A stretch of DNA of 64,000 nucleotides from CAXXOK01 sp963678055 (GTDB taxonomy: Bacteria; Bacillota; Clostridia; Christensenellales; Aristaeellaceae). Below, one piece after another: positions 8,194 through 17,041 of the stretch. Position 1 is the first letter of the stretch; each line of letters opens with the position of its first letter. Made by a program: the position numbers and the translations under genes. The notes beneath the pieces are model-generated. The model was not told the DNA's origin and made no database searches. It worked only from the letters and a program-made list of their open reading frames with translations. The stretch lies in assembly GCA_963678055.1 (NCBI GenBank), contig OY782679.1, forward strand, positions 620,001 through 684,000, written 5' to 3'.

Positions 8194-9114
8194 TTACGAA
8201 GCGTCCTTATTAGTAGGCGCTGCGATACCGGTAGGAAGGTCGATGGGGTTGGTGGGGTTGGATGACCACTCAAGATAGGCACCATCGTAAATGCGCATGT
8301 TTCTGTAGCCGGCATCGTACAGGCGAAGCATTACAGCCGCTGCGCGCATGGAGGTCTGGCAATACAGGATAATGTCGTTTTCGGGCTTGATGCCGGCCTT
8401 CATGTAGTTGATGCGGGTCGTTTCAATGTTTTTGAACGTGCCGTCCGAATAGAAATTATCGTAGTAGTCAAACATGACGGACGAGGGAACTTTACCATTT
8501 TGGTAGTATTCCGCGTCGGTGCGCACATCCAGCAGGATGGTGTTTTTGTCAGGCTCATCAACCTGGTTTTGCACATCGGCCATGGAGGCAAGCCAGGTTT
8601 CGTCCTTATCGGCGGCCGTATATTCGGCGGGGGTTATGGTGGGCACGTCGCCGGTCAGCGTATATCCGGCGGCCTGAATGGCGTACAGGCCTCCGTCCAC
8701 CACCAGAACGTTGTGGTTTTGATACATCAGCATCGTCCAGAACAGCCGGGACGCGCTCATGTTGTTGTCGTCGTATACCACCATAATGGTGTCGTTGCCG
8801 ATGCCGTTTGCGCTAAGCAGCTTTTGCAGCTTGGATTTGGATGTCAGCATATTTTGCACCGGTACGTTGATCATAATGTCAGAAACCGGAATGTTGACCG
8901 CGCCCTCCACATGGGCAGCCGCGTAGTTCTCTTCGGACTGCATATCCACAATCACAACGTTGTCAGCGCCGATGTAGGATTCCAGTTCCTTGGCCGGGAT
9001 AATGATCTTTCCGCTTTCCGCATAGTCGGACGTATTGCACGCGGTCACCGATACAACGGTGATCACCAAAATCAGCAATGCGATGAGTTTCTTGGCGGAT
9101 TTTTTCAATGACAT
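8194..9114 (-). CDS. Rhodanese-type sulfurtransferase lipoprotein
   Basis: A lipoprotein signal ends in VTAC (Cys26). Two rhodanese domains follow, as in thiosulfate/mercaptopyruvate sulfurtransferases of the SseA/TST type. The first (about 38-150) has VVYDDNNMSASR where the catalytic cysteine would be, so it is inactive there. The second (about 182-295) has ILYCQTSMRAAA with Cys252 in place. One structural and one catalytic half is the normal plan of the family. The protein should sit on the outer face of the membrane. It is the first gene of the exported rhodanese pair, and a Crp/Fnr-like palindrome (9165-9184) lies about 50 bases upstream. Confidence 0.88.
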   Translation of the reverse strand: MSLKKSAKKLIALLILVITVVSVTACNTSDYAESGKIIIPAKELESYIGADNVVIVDMQSEENYAAAHVEGAVNIPVSDIMINVPVQNMLTSKSKLQKLLSANGIGNDTIMVVYDDNNMSASRLFWTMLMYQNHNVLVVDGGLYAIQAAGYTLTGDVPTITPAEYTAADKDETWLASMADVQNQVDEPDKNTILLDVRTDAEYYQNGKVPSSVMFDYYDNFYSDGTFKNIETTRINYMKAGIKPENDIILYCQTSMRAAAVMLRLYDAGYRNMRIYDGAYLEWSSNPTNPIDLPTGIAAPTNKDAS

Positions 9115-9164
9115 TCCGTCTCCTCCGTTTCCATTGGGTTCCTTAATATTATACTTGATTCGAC

Positions 9165-9184
9165 ATTGTTAATGTAATAACAAT
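9165..9184. promoter_or_regulatory. Crp/Fnr-type palindrome upstream of the rhodanese pair
   Basis: ATTGTTA, six bases, TAACAAT: a perfect seven-base inverted repeat with the geometry of Crp/Fnr-family sites (TGTTA-N6-TAACA). A TATAAT-like -10 for the rhodanese transcript lies between this site and the gene. A related half-perfect site stands before trxA (22762). Confidence 0.5.
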
Positions 9185-9289
9185 CCTTTATATACTATAC
9201 CGCTTGTTGATACCGTGATTCGAAAAACGAATATGATATAATGGCACAATGGGCGCAGCACTACACAGCGCCGGAAAGGATGAGTACCC

Positions 9290-10819
9290 GTGCGCACACG
9301 CAAAGAACTGATATGGCTGCTTGGTTTCCTGCTTGTATGGGCTTGTCTGAATCTGCTGTTTTTGCCGCGCTATCCGCTGGTGCACTCCGATGAGGCGTGG
9401 CTTGGCGGTCTGACCCGTAACATGCTTGCCCAGGGCAGCCTGCGGGTAACCGAACCGTTTTTTGATTTGAAACCGCGCTATCCGCACGCGGTGAAAATGC
9501 TGTTTCATATCCTGCAGATGCCGGCAATTGTGGTGCTGGGGTATTCGGTGTTTGCGCTGCGGCTTGTATCGCTGATTTTTGGCACGCTCGCACTGGTTAT
9601 GGTCTACCGCAGCCTGCGGGAGATGCTGCCGTTTCCCATCGCGCTATCGCTGACGGCTGCTTTCAGCGTCAATGGGCAGTTTATTCAGGCTGCGCACACC
9701 GCGCGGCAGGAAATCATTCTGCTGTTTGTTCTTTTGTGGTGTTTGTATATTCTTATCAGTAGTAAGGGCAAAATCACGCTGCGTATCGCCCTGCGGCTGG
9801 CCGTGCTCACCGGGCTTAGCGCGGGACTGCACCCTAACGGCGTATTGATTGCCGCGGGATGTGTGCTTGCGATGGTGTTTTTGATGATGATCAATCGCAA
9901 GCCCGTATGGAAGCCGCTGCTGGCTTATGTGGGCGTAACAGGCGGATTGGCCTTGGTGTTTGTGGGGATCAGCCTGTGGTTTGACGGGCAATTTATCCCG
10001 CATTGGCTGCAGTACGGGGATACGGAGTTTGATTTGCTGGTTCCGTTTACCGATAAGTTCGGGCAGCTGTTTGCTTACCTCTCCAGACTATGGAATGGCA
10101 TCAGCGGCACCTACACCCTGCCGGAGCTCAGGCCCCAGTTGTTGCTGTGCGCTATAACCGTCATAGGCGGCGGCGTACTGGCGATTAGACGAAAGAATGC
10201 TGCGATCACCGCCGTGCTGGGCATGGTGATCGGTGCGTTTCTGGCGACAGTGTTCATCGGCCGCTACAATCAGCTTAGCTCGATTTTGTGGATGTTTCCC
10301 TGCCTGCTGCTGGTGGGCGCGCTGCTGCCCAAACGGCCTATGCTTAAAAAAACTGCGCTGTTGATACTGGCGGCAGTGTTTGCCTTTACGGCGGCAGGGC
10401 CAGTGGCACAGGCTTTCCGATCCGATTACGTTGCGTATATACAGGAAATCAGCGCACATGTACCTTCGGGCACAAAAACGCTGGCGAACCTGAACACGGG
10501 ATTCTATTTTGATAACGACGCACTGCTGGATGTGCGTAACTTAAGCTACCTAAAGGAAAACGATATGCGCTTTGCCCAGTATGTGGAAAGCCGAAATATC
10601 GAGGTCATCATCTGGACGGACGAAATGGGCTTTATTTACGATCACAGGCCGAATTTCAACGTGCTATACGGCAATCCCCGCTATGTACCGGATGCCGAAG
10701 CATACTTCCGGGAGCATTGCACGCTGCTGGGGGCGTTTGAAAACACCGGATATGGCATGCGTATCGTACAGCTGCTCGACCAGCCCAGCACGGTACGCAT
10801 CTACCGCGTTACTCGCTAA
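9290..10819 (+). CDS. GT39-like membrane glycosyltransferase
   Basis: GTG at 9290 follows GGAAAGGATG. The 509-residue polytopic protein begins with a membrane helix (LIWLLGFLLVWACLNLLFL) and then the acidic first outer loop HSDEAWLGGLTRNM. That matches the catalytic Asp/Glu loop of ArnT/PMT-type (GT39, GT83) enzymes, which use polyprenyl-phosphate sugars. About ten helices are visible, ending near 390, followed by an exterior C-terminal domain of about 130 residues. It could receive sugar from the lipid-linked donor made by the GT2 at 6269. Its stop overlaps the converging ABC ATPase gene by 11 bases. Confidence 0.75.
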   Translation: MRTRKELIWLLGFLLVWACLNLLFLPRYPLVHSDEAWLGGLTRNMLAQGSLRVTEPFFDLKPRYPHAVKMLFHILQMPAIVVLGYSVFALRLVSLIFGTLALVMVYRSLREMLPFPIALSLTAAFSVNGQFIQAAHTARQEIILLFVLLWCLYILISSKGKITLRIALRLAVLTGLSAGLHPNGVLIAAGCVLAMVFLMMINRKPVWKPLLAYVGVTGGLALVFVGISLWFDGQFIPHWLQYGDTEFDLLVPFTDKFGQLFAYLSRLWNGISGTYTLPELRPQLLLCAITVIGGGVLAIRRKNAAITAVLGMVIGAFLATVFIGRYNQLSSILWMFPCLLLVGALLPKRPMLKKTALLILAAVFAFTAAGPVAQAFRSDYVAYIQEISAHVPSGTKTLANLNTGFYFDNDALLDVRNLSYLKENDMRFAQYVESRNIEVIIWTDEMGFIYDHRPNFNVLYGNPRYVPDAEAYFREHCTLLGAFENTGYGMRIVQLLDQPSTVRIYRVTR

Positions 10820-11513
10820 GCAGCAAACGCAGGTGCTCTGCAACATCCGCCGCGTTGGTGTTTGTCTCGGCGGCGATCCGCAGCGTTTTTCCGGTGAGGA
10901 CCGCGATGCGCGTAGCCAGCGTGCTTGCCTCCTGCAAGTCATGCGTTACCAGAATCACGGCTGCACCGGTGGCCTGTTTTAAGGTTTGCAGCGACTGGTA
11001 CGCACTTTCTCGTGAGTGCACATCGAGGCTTGAAAACGGCTCGTCCAATAATAGCACCTTGGGGGATAGCGCCATCGCCCGCGCCAGCGCGGCACGTTGC
11101 TTCATGCCGCCGGACAGCTGGTACGGGTATTTTTCTTGTGCAGCGTTCAGGCCCATATCAGCCAGACAATGGTTCGCTAGTTCGCGCGCTTGGGGCTTAG
11201 AAAGCGCCGGGCGTGTTTTTTTCAGCGCGTATTGGATGTTTCCGCGTATAGTAAACCAGGGAAACAGCTGATCAAAGCTCTGGAATACCATCAGCTTATC
11301 CTTGTGCGGTTGCAGGTTTACGGCACCGTCCAGCATAACGCTGCCGCTGTCCGGCGGTAAAAAGCCCGCCAGAATGCGCAGCAGTGTGGTTTTTCCACAG
11401 CCGGACCGACCCGCGATAGCCAGGGTTTCTCCGCTTTGGATGGAAAAATTGATATCAGTCAGTATCGGCTGGTCGCCGAAGGATTTACTTACGTGCTCTG
11501 CTGTAAGTTTCAC
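10809..11513 (-). CDS. ABC transporter ATPase, SsuB/TauB type
   Basis: Start chosen at GTG 11513, which overlaps the TGA of the permease gene (GTGA) and has GGAGGAGG ten bases before it. The product has Walker A GRSGCGKTT, the Q-loop in VFQSFDQLFPW, signature LSGGMKQR, Walker B VLLLDEPFSSLD and the switch histidine in VTHD. This is the ATPase of the nitrate/sulfonate/taurine/NMT1 family of importers. It is the last gene of a four-gene operon with permease, binding protein and ATP-grasp enzyme. Confidence 0.88.
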   Translation of the reverse strand: MKLTAEHVSKSFGDQPILTDINFSIQSGETLAIAGRSGCGKTTLLRILAGFLPPDSGSVMLDGAVNLQPHKDKLMVFQSFDQLFPWFTIRGNIQYALKKTRPALSKPQARELANHCLADMGLNAAQEKYPYQLSGGMKQRAALARAMALSPKVLLLDEPFSSLDVHSRESAYQSLQTLKQATGAAVILVTHDLQEASTLATRIAVLTGKTLRIAAETNTNAADVAEHLRLLLSE

Positions 11514-12331
11514 GACGCAGTTTCCTCCTCCGCGCTGACAGTCCATTTGCGCAGTGTGCTCTTTTCAAGCCTGTCAAACAACAGCTCCTCCACCAGCATG
11601 CCGATCACCGCAACCAGCAGGATGCCGGCAAACAACCCTGCCGTGTGCATCATGGTGCGTTCTTTAAAAATATACCAGCCCAGTCCGCCGGTGGTGCCGA
11701 TTGCGCCGAAAATCATCTCTGCTGAGATAAGCGCGCGCCAGGACCGTGCCCAGCCCACGCGCAAGCCGGAAAGCAAATGCGCCATAGCGGCGGGAAGCAG
11801 AATTTCGGTAATGATGCGGATTTTCGGCATGGAAAAACTACGCCCTAAATCGGTGTACAGCGCTGGGGCATGTTTCATGCCGCTTTCCAGACTCAGGAGA
11901 ATCGACCAAAGGCATGCGTGTACGATGACCATGAGTACGGCAGGCGTACCGGTGCCAAACCAGATCACGATCAGCGGCAGCAGCGCCATGCCGGGCAGCG
12001 GATGCGCCATCGCAGTCAGCGTATCGGTCATCCGCTCGATGAACGGACTGAGGCGTGAAGCGATGCTTAGCATCAGCGCGATGACGATGCTGATGGAAAA
12101 CCCCAGTGCGATGACGGCTAGCGAAAAAATGCTTTGTAAAAACAGCGTGCCGGAGACCATGCCGTCAAAGAACGCAACGGCTACCTGCTCTACTGGGGGC
12201 AGAAGCAGGGGCGAGATATTGGTTAAGGCGGTCACGCCCTCCCAGACTGCGAGCAGCAGTATAAAGAAGAACAGGCGGCTGCACCAGCGTTTTTCATAGA
12301 ATGCCGTTTTAAGCGCTTGCATCCATCTCAT
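11510..12331 (-). CDS. ABC transporter permease, SsuC type
   Basis: The 273-residue membrane protein has about six helices and the cytoplasmic EAA-like loop of the family, here near SFSMPKIRIITEILLPAAMAHLLSGLR. This length and loop fit SsuC/TauC/ThiX-like permeases. Its start overlaps the stop of the binding protein (12328) and its end overlaps the ATPase start, which indicates one tightly coupled transcript. Confidence 0.87.
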   Translation of the reverse strand: MRWMQALKTAFYEKRWCSRLFFFILLLAVWEGVTALTNISPLLLPPVEQVAVAFFDGMVSGTLFLQSIFSLAVIALGFSISIVIALMLSIASRLSPFIERMTDTLTAMAHPLPGMALLPLIVIWFGTGTPAVLMVIVHACLWSILLSLESGMKHAPALYTDLGRSFSMPKIRIITEILLPAAMAHLLSGLRVGWARSWRALISAEMIFGAIGTTGGLGWYIFKERTMMHTAGLFAGILLVAVIGMLVEELLFDRLEKSTLRKWTVSAEEETAS

Positions 12332-13281
12332 GGGGCAACCTCGGCATCCGGGAAGGCGTATACATCGGCCGGCGGCACTTTGGACAGCAGGCCCATATCC
12401 ACCATGGCGGCGGCGAACTTCCCGATTCCTGTCAGCGTTTGCTGATAAATGCTGCCGTTATAGTGCATCATGGTATACAGCATGTCTGCATCGACGCCGT
12501 ATACAGGTGCCAAGCGCTCAGCTGCGGCATACAGGTCGGTGTTGATCATGTCCATGGCGGTGGTCATGCTGGTTTGCAGTGCGTCATAAATTTCGCGGTT
12601 GTCATCATACAGCTTGGTGTTGGCCACGCCGCAGATAAATGTAAATGGGCCGCCCATTACATCCTGCCCTGTCAGTATTTTGTGCATGCCGCTTTGAAGC
12701 TCCAAATCGGCATAGGGTGGTGTGGTGATATGGAGTACGATTTCCCCGCCCGCAAGCATGGCGCTCATCGCGTCGGGATGGCTTAAGGACACCAGCTGTC
12801 GATCAAAGCGATCCGGGTCCTGAAATTGCTGCTCTGCGGCCATGCACAGCAGCACATGCTGCGTGCAGCCGGGGCTGATGACGGCGATCCGGTCGTCCGG
12901 GCCGATATCCGCAAGCGAATGAATGTCGTCGCGGTTGGTGATGAAGGATACCTCGTTGAAAGACAGCGCGGTGAAGGTTTTCCACGCCATACCGGTATCT
13001 ACGCCGATGAGCATCGGGCCGATGCCCATAAACCCAACGTCGATCTTCCCGGCGAGCATACCTTCCCGGATGGCCGTGGGGCCGCCCAGCTGCACCCATT
13101 CAACGGTTACACCGGGTAGCGCGGCCTCCAAAAGGCCTTCTTCCTTCATTATCTGTACGGGCGCATACGCGATGCCATATTGCTCGGCTATGGTCAGCGT
13201 TATTTTCTTGTCGCTTCCGCAGGCTGAAAACAGCAGCGCTGCGGCCAGCAATAGTGAAAGAAGGGTTAAGCGTTTATACAT
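12328..13281 (-). CDS. ABC transporter substrate-binding lipoprotein (NMT1/SsuA-like)
   Basis: Signal with lipobox FSAC (Cys21). The mature part has the family elements IAYAPVQIMKEEGLLEAAL, the loop GGPTAIREGMLAGKIDVGFMG near 66-87 and VISPGCTQHVLL near 134-145, so it folds like SsuA, TauA or THI5-type periplasmic binding proteins. Ligands of this family include alkanesulfonates, taurine, nitrate, bicarbonate and pyrimidine precursors; sequence alone does not choose. It starts 16 bases inside the ATP-grasp gene. The sulfur genes nearby make a sulfur ligand attractive, but that is inference. Confidence 0.83.
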   Translation of the reverse strand: MYKRLTLLSLLLAAALLFSACGSDKKITLTIAEQYGIAYAPVQIMKEEGLLEAALPGVTVEWVQLGGPTAIREGMLAGKIDVGFMGIGPMLIGVDTGMAWKTFTALSFNEVSFITNRDDIHSLADIGPDDRIAVISPGCTQHVLLCMAAEQQFQDPDRFDRQLVSLSHPDAMSAMLAGGEIVLHITTPPYADLELQSGMHKILTGQDVMGGPFTFICGVANTKLYDDNREIYDALQTSMTTAMDMINTDLYAAAERLAPVYGVDADMLYTMMHYNGSIYQQTLTGIGKFAAAMVDMGLLSKVPPADVYAFPDAEVAP

Positions 13282-14531
13282 TCGGAATTATCCTTCCCGT
13301 CGAAATTTCTGGGAATGACCAGGTTGTTACCCTGCGGATCCAGTACGCGCAGGGTTTGATAGAGCCGCGTTAAGGCGTGGTGAATTTCATCGCCTTCGGC
13401 CGCCAGCACGCAGTGGCCAAAACGTGCCATGGCGTTTTGGGCCGCGGGGATTACACTGCCTGCGCCGTAATTATACCCCGCCGACAGCACGCAGGGCAAC
13501 TCCAGCAGAGTTTCCACAGGGGTTATGGACGCGATGTGTCCCGGATGGCAGAACAGCAGCTGGACGGACATACGCGCCTGTCCGCCGGAATGCTGGATAT
13601 TGCGCAAGTCTTCCGGCCTAACGGACTGCCCTGCGGCAAGGCGGATGACCGCCTCCAGAATATCAAACCCGGTAAGCCGGGGGATAAAAACATCTTCAAA
13701 GGCACCGCCGATTCTGGCGGAGGCTTCGTTGACGATGACGCCGCCTGCGCCAATCAGGAACTGAATATACAGCGGCCCCTGGCGCACGCCCATCGCGCGG
13801 GCGACCGCAGTGGCGATTGCGTCAATTTCATTGGCATATACCGCGTGGATGCTGGGATACCGGTGCGCTGTACAGATGCCGATATGGACGGGGTCGTCCA
13901 GCAATTGCCGGTCTGTGAGCGTCAGGGGATATACGTGTCCGTCTGCCACAAAGGCCGACAGCGTCACCTCGTCGGACGGATAAAAGCTTTCGACCAATGC
14001 GCTGCCTTCGCGGGAAAAGGAGAGGGTTTCTGCAAGATGCAGCATCACATCCTCTGCGGACTGCAGCTTGAATATCCCGCGCTGTCCCTGTGAATCCAGA
14101 GGTTTGAGCACAAACGGCGGCTGTAGATCGGACAAGCACTGGGCAGTATCGTACGGCCCTACAAAGCGATGGGGTGCGGTGGGGACACCGTATTGCTGAA
14201 AGGCTTGTTTCATCGCGCGCTTATTGGTGGCGGTGTAAGCCGCCTCCACTGTGATGGGCGAGGGCAGGTGCAGCGTGCTTGCAACCTTGGCTGCGGTGAG
14301 AACCGGCTGATCCGATCCCACGGTGAATATACCGGTGATCTGGTGCCTGCGGGCGGCATCAATGCAAGCGGGCACATCAAAGGTGCTGATGCGCTCATGC
14401 GCTGCACATAACGGGGCCGCTGGCGGGTTGGCGAGATAATCGGCGAGGATCACCGTGTGGCCGAGCGCGCCGGCCTTTGCAGCCGCATTCAGCTGGCTTT
14501 GCGAACCACCCAGCAACATCAGTTTGCCCAC
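13266..14531 (-). CDS. ATP-grasp enzyme, first gene of the ABC importer operon
   Basis: Start chosen at GTG 14531, with GGAGGT seven bases upstream. The N-terminus (KLMLLGGSQSQLNAAAKAGALGH) is a PreATP-grasp Rossmann fold. The ATP-grasp core follows with TNKRAMKQAFQQYGVPTAPH, PPFVLKPLDSQGQRGI, VESFYPSDEVTLSAF and the metal site VNEASARIGGA. Such enzymes join a carboxylate to an amine or thiol through an acyl phosphate (carbamoyl-phosphate synthase, biotin carboxylase and PurK-like relatives). Being first in an operon with a complete importer suggests it acts on the imported compound. The substrate is not identifiable. Confidence 0.82.
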   Translation of the reverse strand: MGKLMLLGGSQSQLNAAAKAGALGHTVILADYLANPPAAPLCAAHERISTFDVPACIDAARRHQITGIFTVGSDQPVLTAAKVASTLHLPSPITVEAAYTATNKRAMKQAFQQYGVPTAPHRFVGPYDTAQCLSDLQPPFVLKPLDSQGQRGIFKLQSAEDVMLHLAETLSFSREGSALVESFYPSDEVTLSAFVADGHVYPLTLTDRQLLDDPVHIGICTAHRYPSIHAVYANEIDAIATAVARAMGVRQGPLYIQFLIGAGGVIVNEASARIGGAFEDVFIPRLTGFDILEAVIRLAAGQSVRPEDLRNIQHSGGQARMSVQLLFCHPGHIASITPVETLLELPCVLSAGYNYGAGSVIPAAQNAMARFGHCVLAAEGDEIHHALTRLYQTLRVLDPQGNNLVIPRNFDGKDNSECINA

Positions 14532-14576
14532 ATCGTTTACCTCCACATCCAAAAAAATAGCCCTTGTTCCCTTGCC

Positions 14577-14605
14577 TTGTCCGTGCCTGTCTCCTGTGAT
14601 ACAAT
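14577..14605 (+). promoter_or_regulatory. Promoter of the first tusA-like gene
   Basis: TTGTCC at 14577-14582 and TACAAT at 14600-14605 are separated by 17 bases, 26 bases before the start codon at 14632. Confidence 0.5.
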
Positions 14606-14631
14606 ACAGCCATTGATACAGGAGGAAGCCT

Positions 14632-14862
14632 ATGCATCATATGGATTGTCTGGGGGACATTTGCCCCCTGCCGCTGATGAAACTAATGGACTGCCGCGAC
14701 AAGCTGGACAAGGGTGAAGACGTGCTGCTGGTTACCGATCACAGCTGCACATCCGAATCTATTCTATCATATTGCCAAAAGCAGAACATTTATACGCAAG
14801 TCACCCAGCCAATCCCCGGTATCTGGGAGATTGTGATGAGCAAAACCGATAAATTTTCTTAG
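14632..14862 (+). CDS. TusA-like sulfur carrier protein
   Basis: The ATG follows CAGGAGGAAGC. This 76-residue protein has the complete TusA/SirA signature: DCLGDICPLPLMKLMD, with the persulfide-carrying cysteine at position 11 in CPLP and a second cysteine at 6. The remainder fits the compact beta-alpha-beta fold (VLLVTDHSCTSESI). TusA proteins accept sulfane sulfur from a rhodanese or cysteine desulfurase and hand it on. The gene converges with the LysR regulator, with overlapping stops, and has a paralogue at 16798 between the two YedE halves. Confidence 0.88.
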   Translation: MHHMDCLGDICPLPLMKLMDCRDKLDKGEDVLLVTDHSCTSESILSYCQKQNIYTQVTQPIPGIWEIVMSKTDKFS

Positions 14863-15758
14863 CAGATCGTCGTAGATACGATAGTTTCAAAATACTGCTT
14901 CACAGTTCGCATCTGAAAATTACAGTTTTCCTTGCTGGTGTTGTATATAATCGACACGTCATACCGCAGGCTGAGATCCTCGATTTCCACGATTTTCAGC
15001 TGTTTGAGGTAGACTTCTTTTTTAACTGCCATATAAGGCAGAAATGCCAGTCCGTTTTTCCCCACGACCATGGACTTGACGGCCTCTGTGTAGTCCAGAT
15101 TGTAGGATACGTTGAAATCGTCCATAGCGTAGCCCATGCTTTTGAGTTGTTGCTCTATCATGCGGTAGGAGGAGTAGTTTTCATTCAGCATGATCAGGGG
15201 ATAGCTTTTTAATTTGTCCACCGTTAGCTGCTCGGGAACCCGATAGCCCTTGGCCGCGACCAACACAATCTGGTCGGTAATAATGTTGCGGCAGTAGAGG
15301 TTTGGCTCGTTGGTATCACCGACAATAAAGCCGATATCCGCCTGGTTCTCCAGCACATGGTGGATGACCTCGCTGGACGGCCTGGACGCAAGCGTGAACG
15401 TATAGCCCGGGAAATGCTCCTTGGCTTTGACAAGTGTACAGGGAATGGCATAGTTGGCGGCAACCTGCGTGGCGATGACACGGCAGGTTTCGTTGTTATT
15501 GCGCAGGTTGTTAAGTTCTTCCAGAAACTGATTATAGGTAAAAATCAGCTGGGTGGCGTAGCGCTGCATCAGCACACCGGCATCGGTCAGTTGTATGCCG
15601 CGGTTGCTGCGTTCAAACAGGCGGCAGCCAAGCGCCTCCTCGATTTTCTGCATTTGCAGGCTTAGCGCCGGCTGTGAGATATGCGAGATATCCGCTACCT
15701 TGGATATACTCTTTTCCTTGGCGATTTTTAAGAAAAGCTCCAGATGCTCCAACTGCAT
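14859..15758 (-). CDS. LysR-family transcriptional regulator
   Basis: The 299-residue protein begins with the LysR helix-turn-helix (MQLEHLELFLKIAKEKSISKVADISHISQPALSLQMQKIEEALG, residues 1-44 in outline) and continues with the two-lobed effector-binding domain. It lies divergent from the YedE-TusA operon, the usual position for a LysR activator of its neighbour, and its stop overlaps that of the first tusA-like gene. A sulfur compound is the likely effector by context. The effector itself cannot be read. Confidence 0.85.
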   Translation of the reverse strand: MQLEHLELFLKIAKEKSISKVADISHISQPALSLQMQKIEEALGCRLFERSNRGIQLTDAGVLMQRYATQLIFTYNQFLEELNNLRNNNETCRVIATQVAANYAIPCTLVKAKEHFPGYTFTLASRPSSEVIHHVLENQADIGFIVGDTNEPNLYCRNIITDQIVLVAAKGYRVPEQLTVDKLKSYPLIMLNENYSSYRMIEQQLKSMGYAMDDFNVSYNLDYTEAVKSMVVGKNGLAFLPYMAVKKEVYLKQLKIVEIEDLSLRYDVSIIYNTSKENCNFQMRTVKQYFETIVSTTIC

Positions 15759-15915
15759 ATCGGCGGCTCCTTCCGGTGGGTGAACGCGGCTTGGCGAGTG
15801 TATCTACCTTATTATAACACCTCGTATGTCAGGTATCAATATTTCTTATGGCAAAGCCCTGTTCATCCGCGCTGGGGTCTACATGATAAAGTGCACCCAG
15901 TAGGGCGATGTGAGA

Positions 15916-15933
15916 TTGTTATAATATTGTCAA
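15916..15933 (+). promoter_or_regulatory. Promoter region of the YedE-TusA operon
   Basis: A TATAAT at 15920-15925 has no good -35 at the right distance, as expected for a LysR-activated promoter. It overlaps TTGTTA-N6-TGTCAA (15916-15933), a degenerate version of the Crp/Fnr-like palindrome seen at 9165 and 22762. A second TATAAT occurs near 15976. The actual start of transcription cannot be chosen from sequence. Confidence 0.3.
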
Positions 15934-16042
15934 ATACAACACAAGGAACTTCAATGCTCCGGCGGAAAGCTACCATGCTATAATATCAACCAGTGACGCC
16001 GGTGATTTTACACGCTGCCGGCCATGATGAGGAGGTGCCGGG

Positions 16043-16744
16043 ATGGCGGAAACCGCGAACACGCCGGTGCGGAAATCCATACCCCGAACAACGAAGAGAA
16101 GGAAGAAGAAAAATCAGCTGCCAATCGCCCTGATTGTGCTGTTGGTGATGATTGTTGGCGGGGTGCTACTGTCAATTTTTGCTTCGCCCAGCATGGGAAT
16201 GTTCTTGATGTTCGGCGGAATGTTCGGCTTTATTCTACAGAAGTCCCGGTTCTGCTTTACTGCTAGCTTGCGTGATCCCTGCATCACGGGCAGCACGTCG
16301 ATTACCAAGGCAGTGCTGATTGCCTTTGCGCTGACATCCATTGGCTTTACCGCCATCAAGTACAGCGCGTTTGCATCCGGACAGCCGATTCCCGGCATGA
16401 GCTATGTGCAGCCTATCAGCCTTGCAACGGCGATTGGCGGCATCATGTTCGGTGTAGGCATGGTCATCGCGGGCGGCTGTGCTTCGGGCACGCTGATGCG
16501 CGTTGGCGAAGGCTTCCATATGCAGGTTCTGGCGCTTGCATTCTTTGTTATCGGGTCGCTATGGGGTGCCAAAGACATGGGATGGTGGAACCTGAACGTG
16601 ATCGCCGATTCCCCCAAAGTGTTCCTGCCGGACGTTTTCGGCTGGTTTGGAGCAATTGTCATCCAGCTTCTGATCATCGGTTGCCTGTATATAGCAGCTG
16701 ACCTGTGGGAACGCAAGAAGATGGGCGTAACAGACGAGGATTAG
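16043..16744 (+). CDS. YeeE/YedE-type sulfur transporter, N-terminal half
   Basis: The ATG follows GAGGAGGTGCCGGG. The 233-residue membrane protein has a basic N-terminus (RRKKKNQ) and about five or six helices. It carries two cysteine motifs of the family: QKSRFCFTASLRDP (Cys71) and AGGCASGTLMRVGEG (Cys146). YeeE (TsuA) imports thiosulfate by passing it along cysteines; full-length members carry two such halves. Here the second half is a separate gene (17089), with a TusA gene between them. The protein probably takes up thiosulfate or another sulfane-sulfur species. The cargo is inferred; selenium has also been proposed for some YedE proteins. Confidence 0.85.
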   Translation: MAETANTPVRKSIPRTTKRRKKKNQLPIALIVLLVMIVGGVLLSIFASPSMGMFLMFGGMFGFILQKSRFCFTASLRDPCITGSTSITKAVLIAFALTSIGFTAIKYSAFASGQPIPGMSYVQPISLATAIGGIMFGVGMVIAGGCASGTLMRVGEGFHMQVLALAFFVIGSLWGAKDMGWWNLNVIADSPKVFLPDVFGWFGAIVIQLLIIGCLYIAADLWERKKMGVTDED

Positions 16745-16797
16745 TATTATCCAAAGCGGCATAGTACTTCCAAAATAAATTCTAGGAGGATCCCCCA

Positions 16798-17022
16798 ATG
16801 GCAGAATATGAATTGGATTGTTTGGGCGAAGCTTGCCCCTTACCCCTGATGAAGGCTGAGAAGAAAATGAAAGACATGGCAGCCGGTGATGTGCTGATCG
16901 TGCATATTGACCACAGCTGTGCCATGAAGAACGTACCCGAATGGGCGCGCTCGCAGGGCCACAACGTGGAAGTGGACGAAGTGGACGACGGCGAATGGGA
17001 CGTTGTCATCGAAAAGGCGTAA
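16798..17022 (+). CDS. TusA-like sulfur carrier in the YedE operon
   Basis: GGAGGATCCCCC precedes the ATG. The 74-residue protein has DCLGEACPLPLMKAEKKM with the acceptor cysteine at 13 and a second at 8, and later HIDHSCAMKNVPEWA, as in other TusA proteins encoded next to YedE. It most likely receives the sulfur atom imported by the flanking YedE halves (16043, 17089) and passes it to the flavoprotein or other acceptors. It is clearly related to the product of 14632 (shared CLGxxCPLPLMK core). Confidence 0.9.
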   Translation: MAEYELDCLGEACPLPLMKAEKKMKDMAAGDVLIVHIDHSCAMKNVPEWARSQGHNVEVDEVDDGEWDVVIEKA

Positions 17023-17041
17023 ATCACCGCGCTTACCGAGG

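Noticed and set aside
7225..8265. Long plus-strand reading frame opposite the secreted rhodanese
   Set aside because: It is antisense to a gene with a signal peptide and two catalytic motifs; its Gly/Val/His-rich product looks like a shadow of codon bias.
11436..12299. Plus-strand reading frame opposite the ABC permease
   Set aside because: Ser/Met-rich shadow without a ribosome binding site; the permease on the other strand has the expected helices and overlaps its operon partners.
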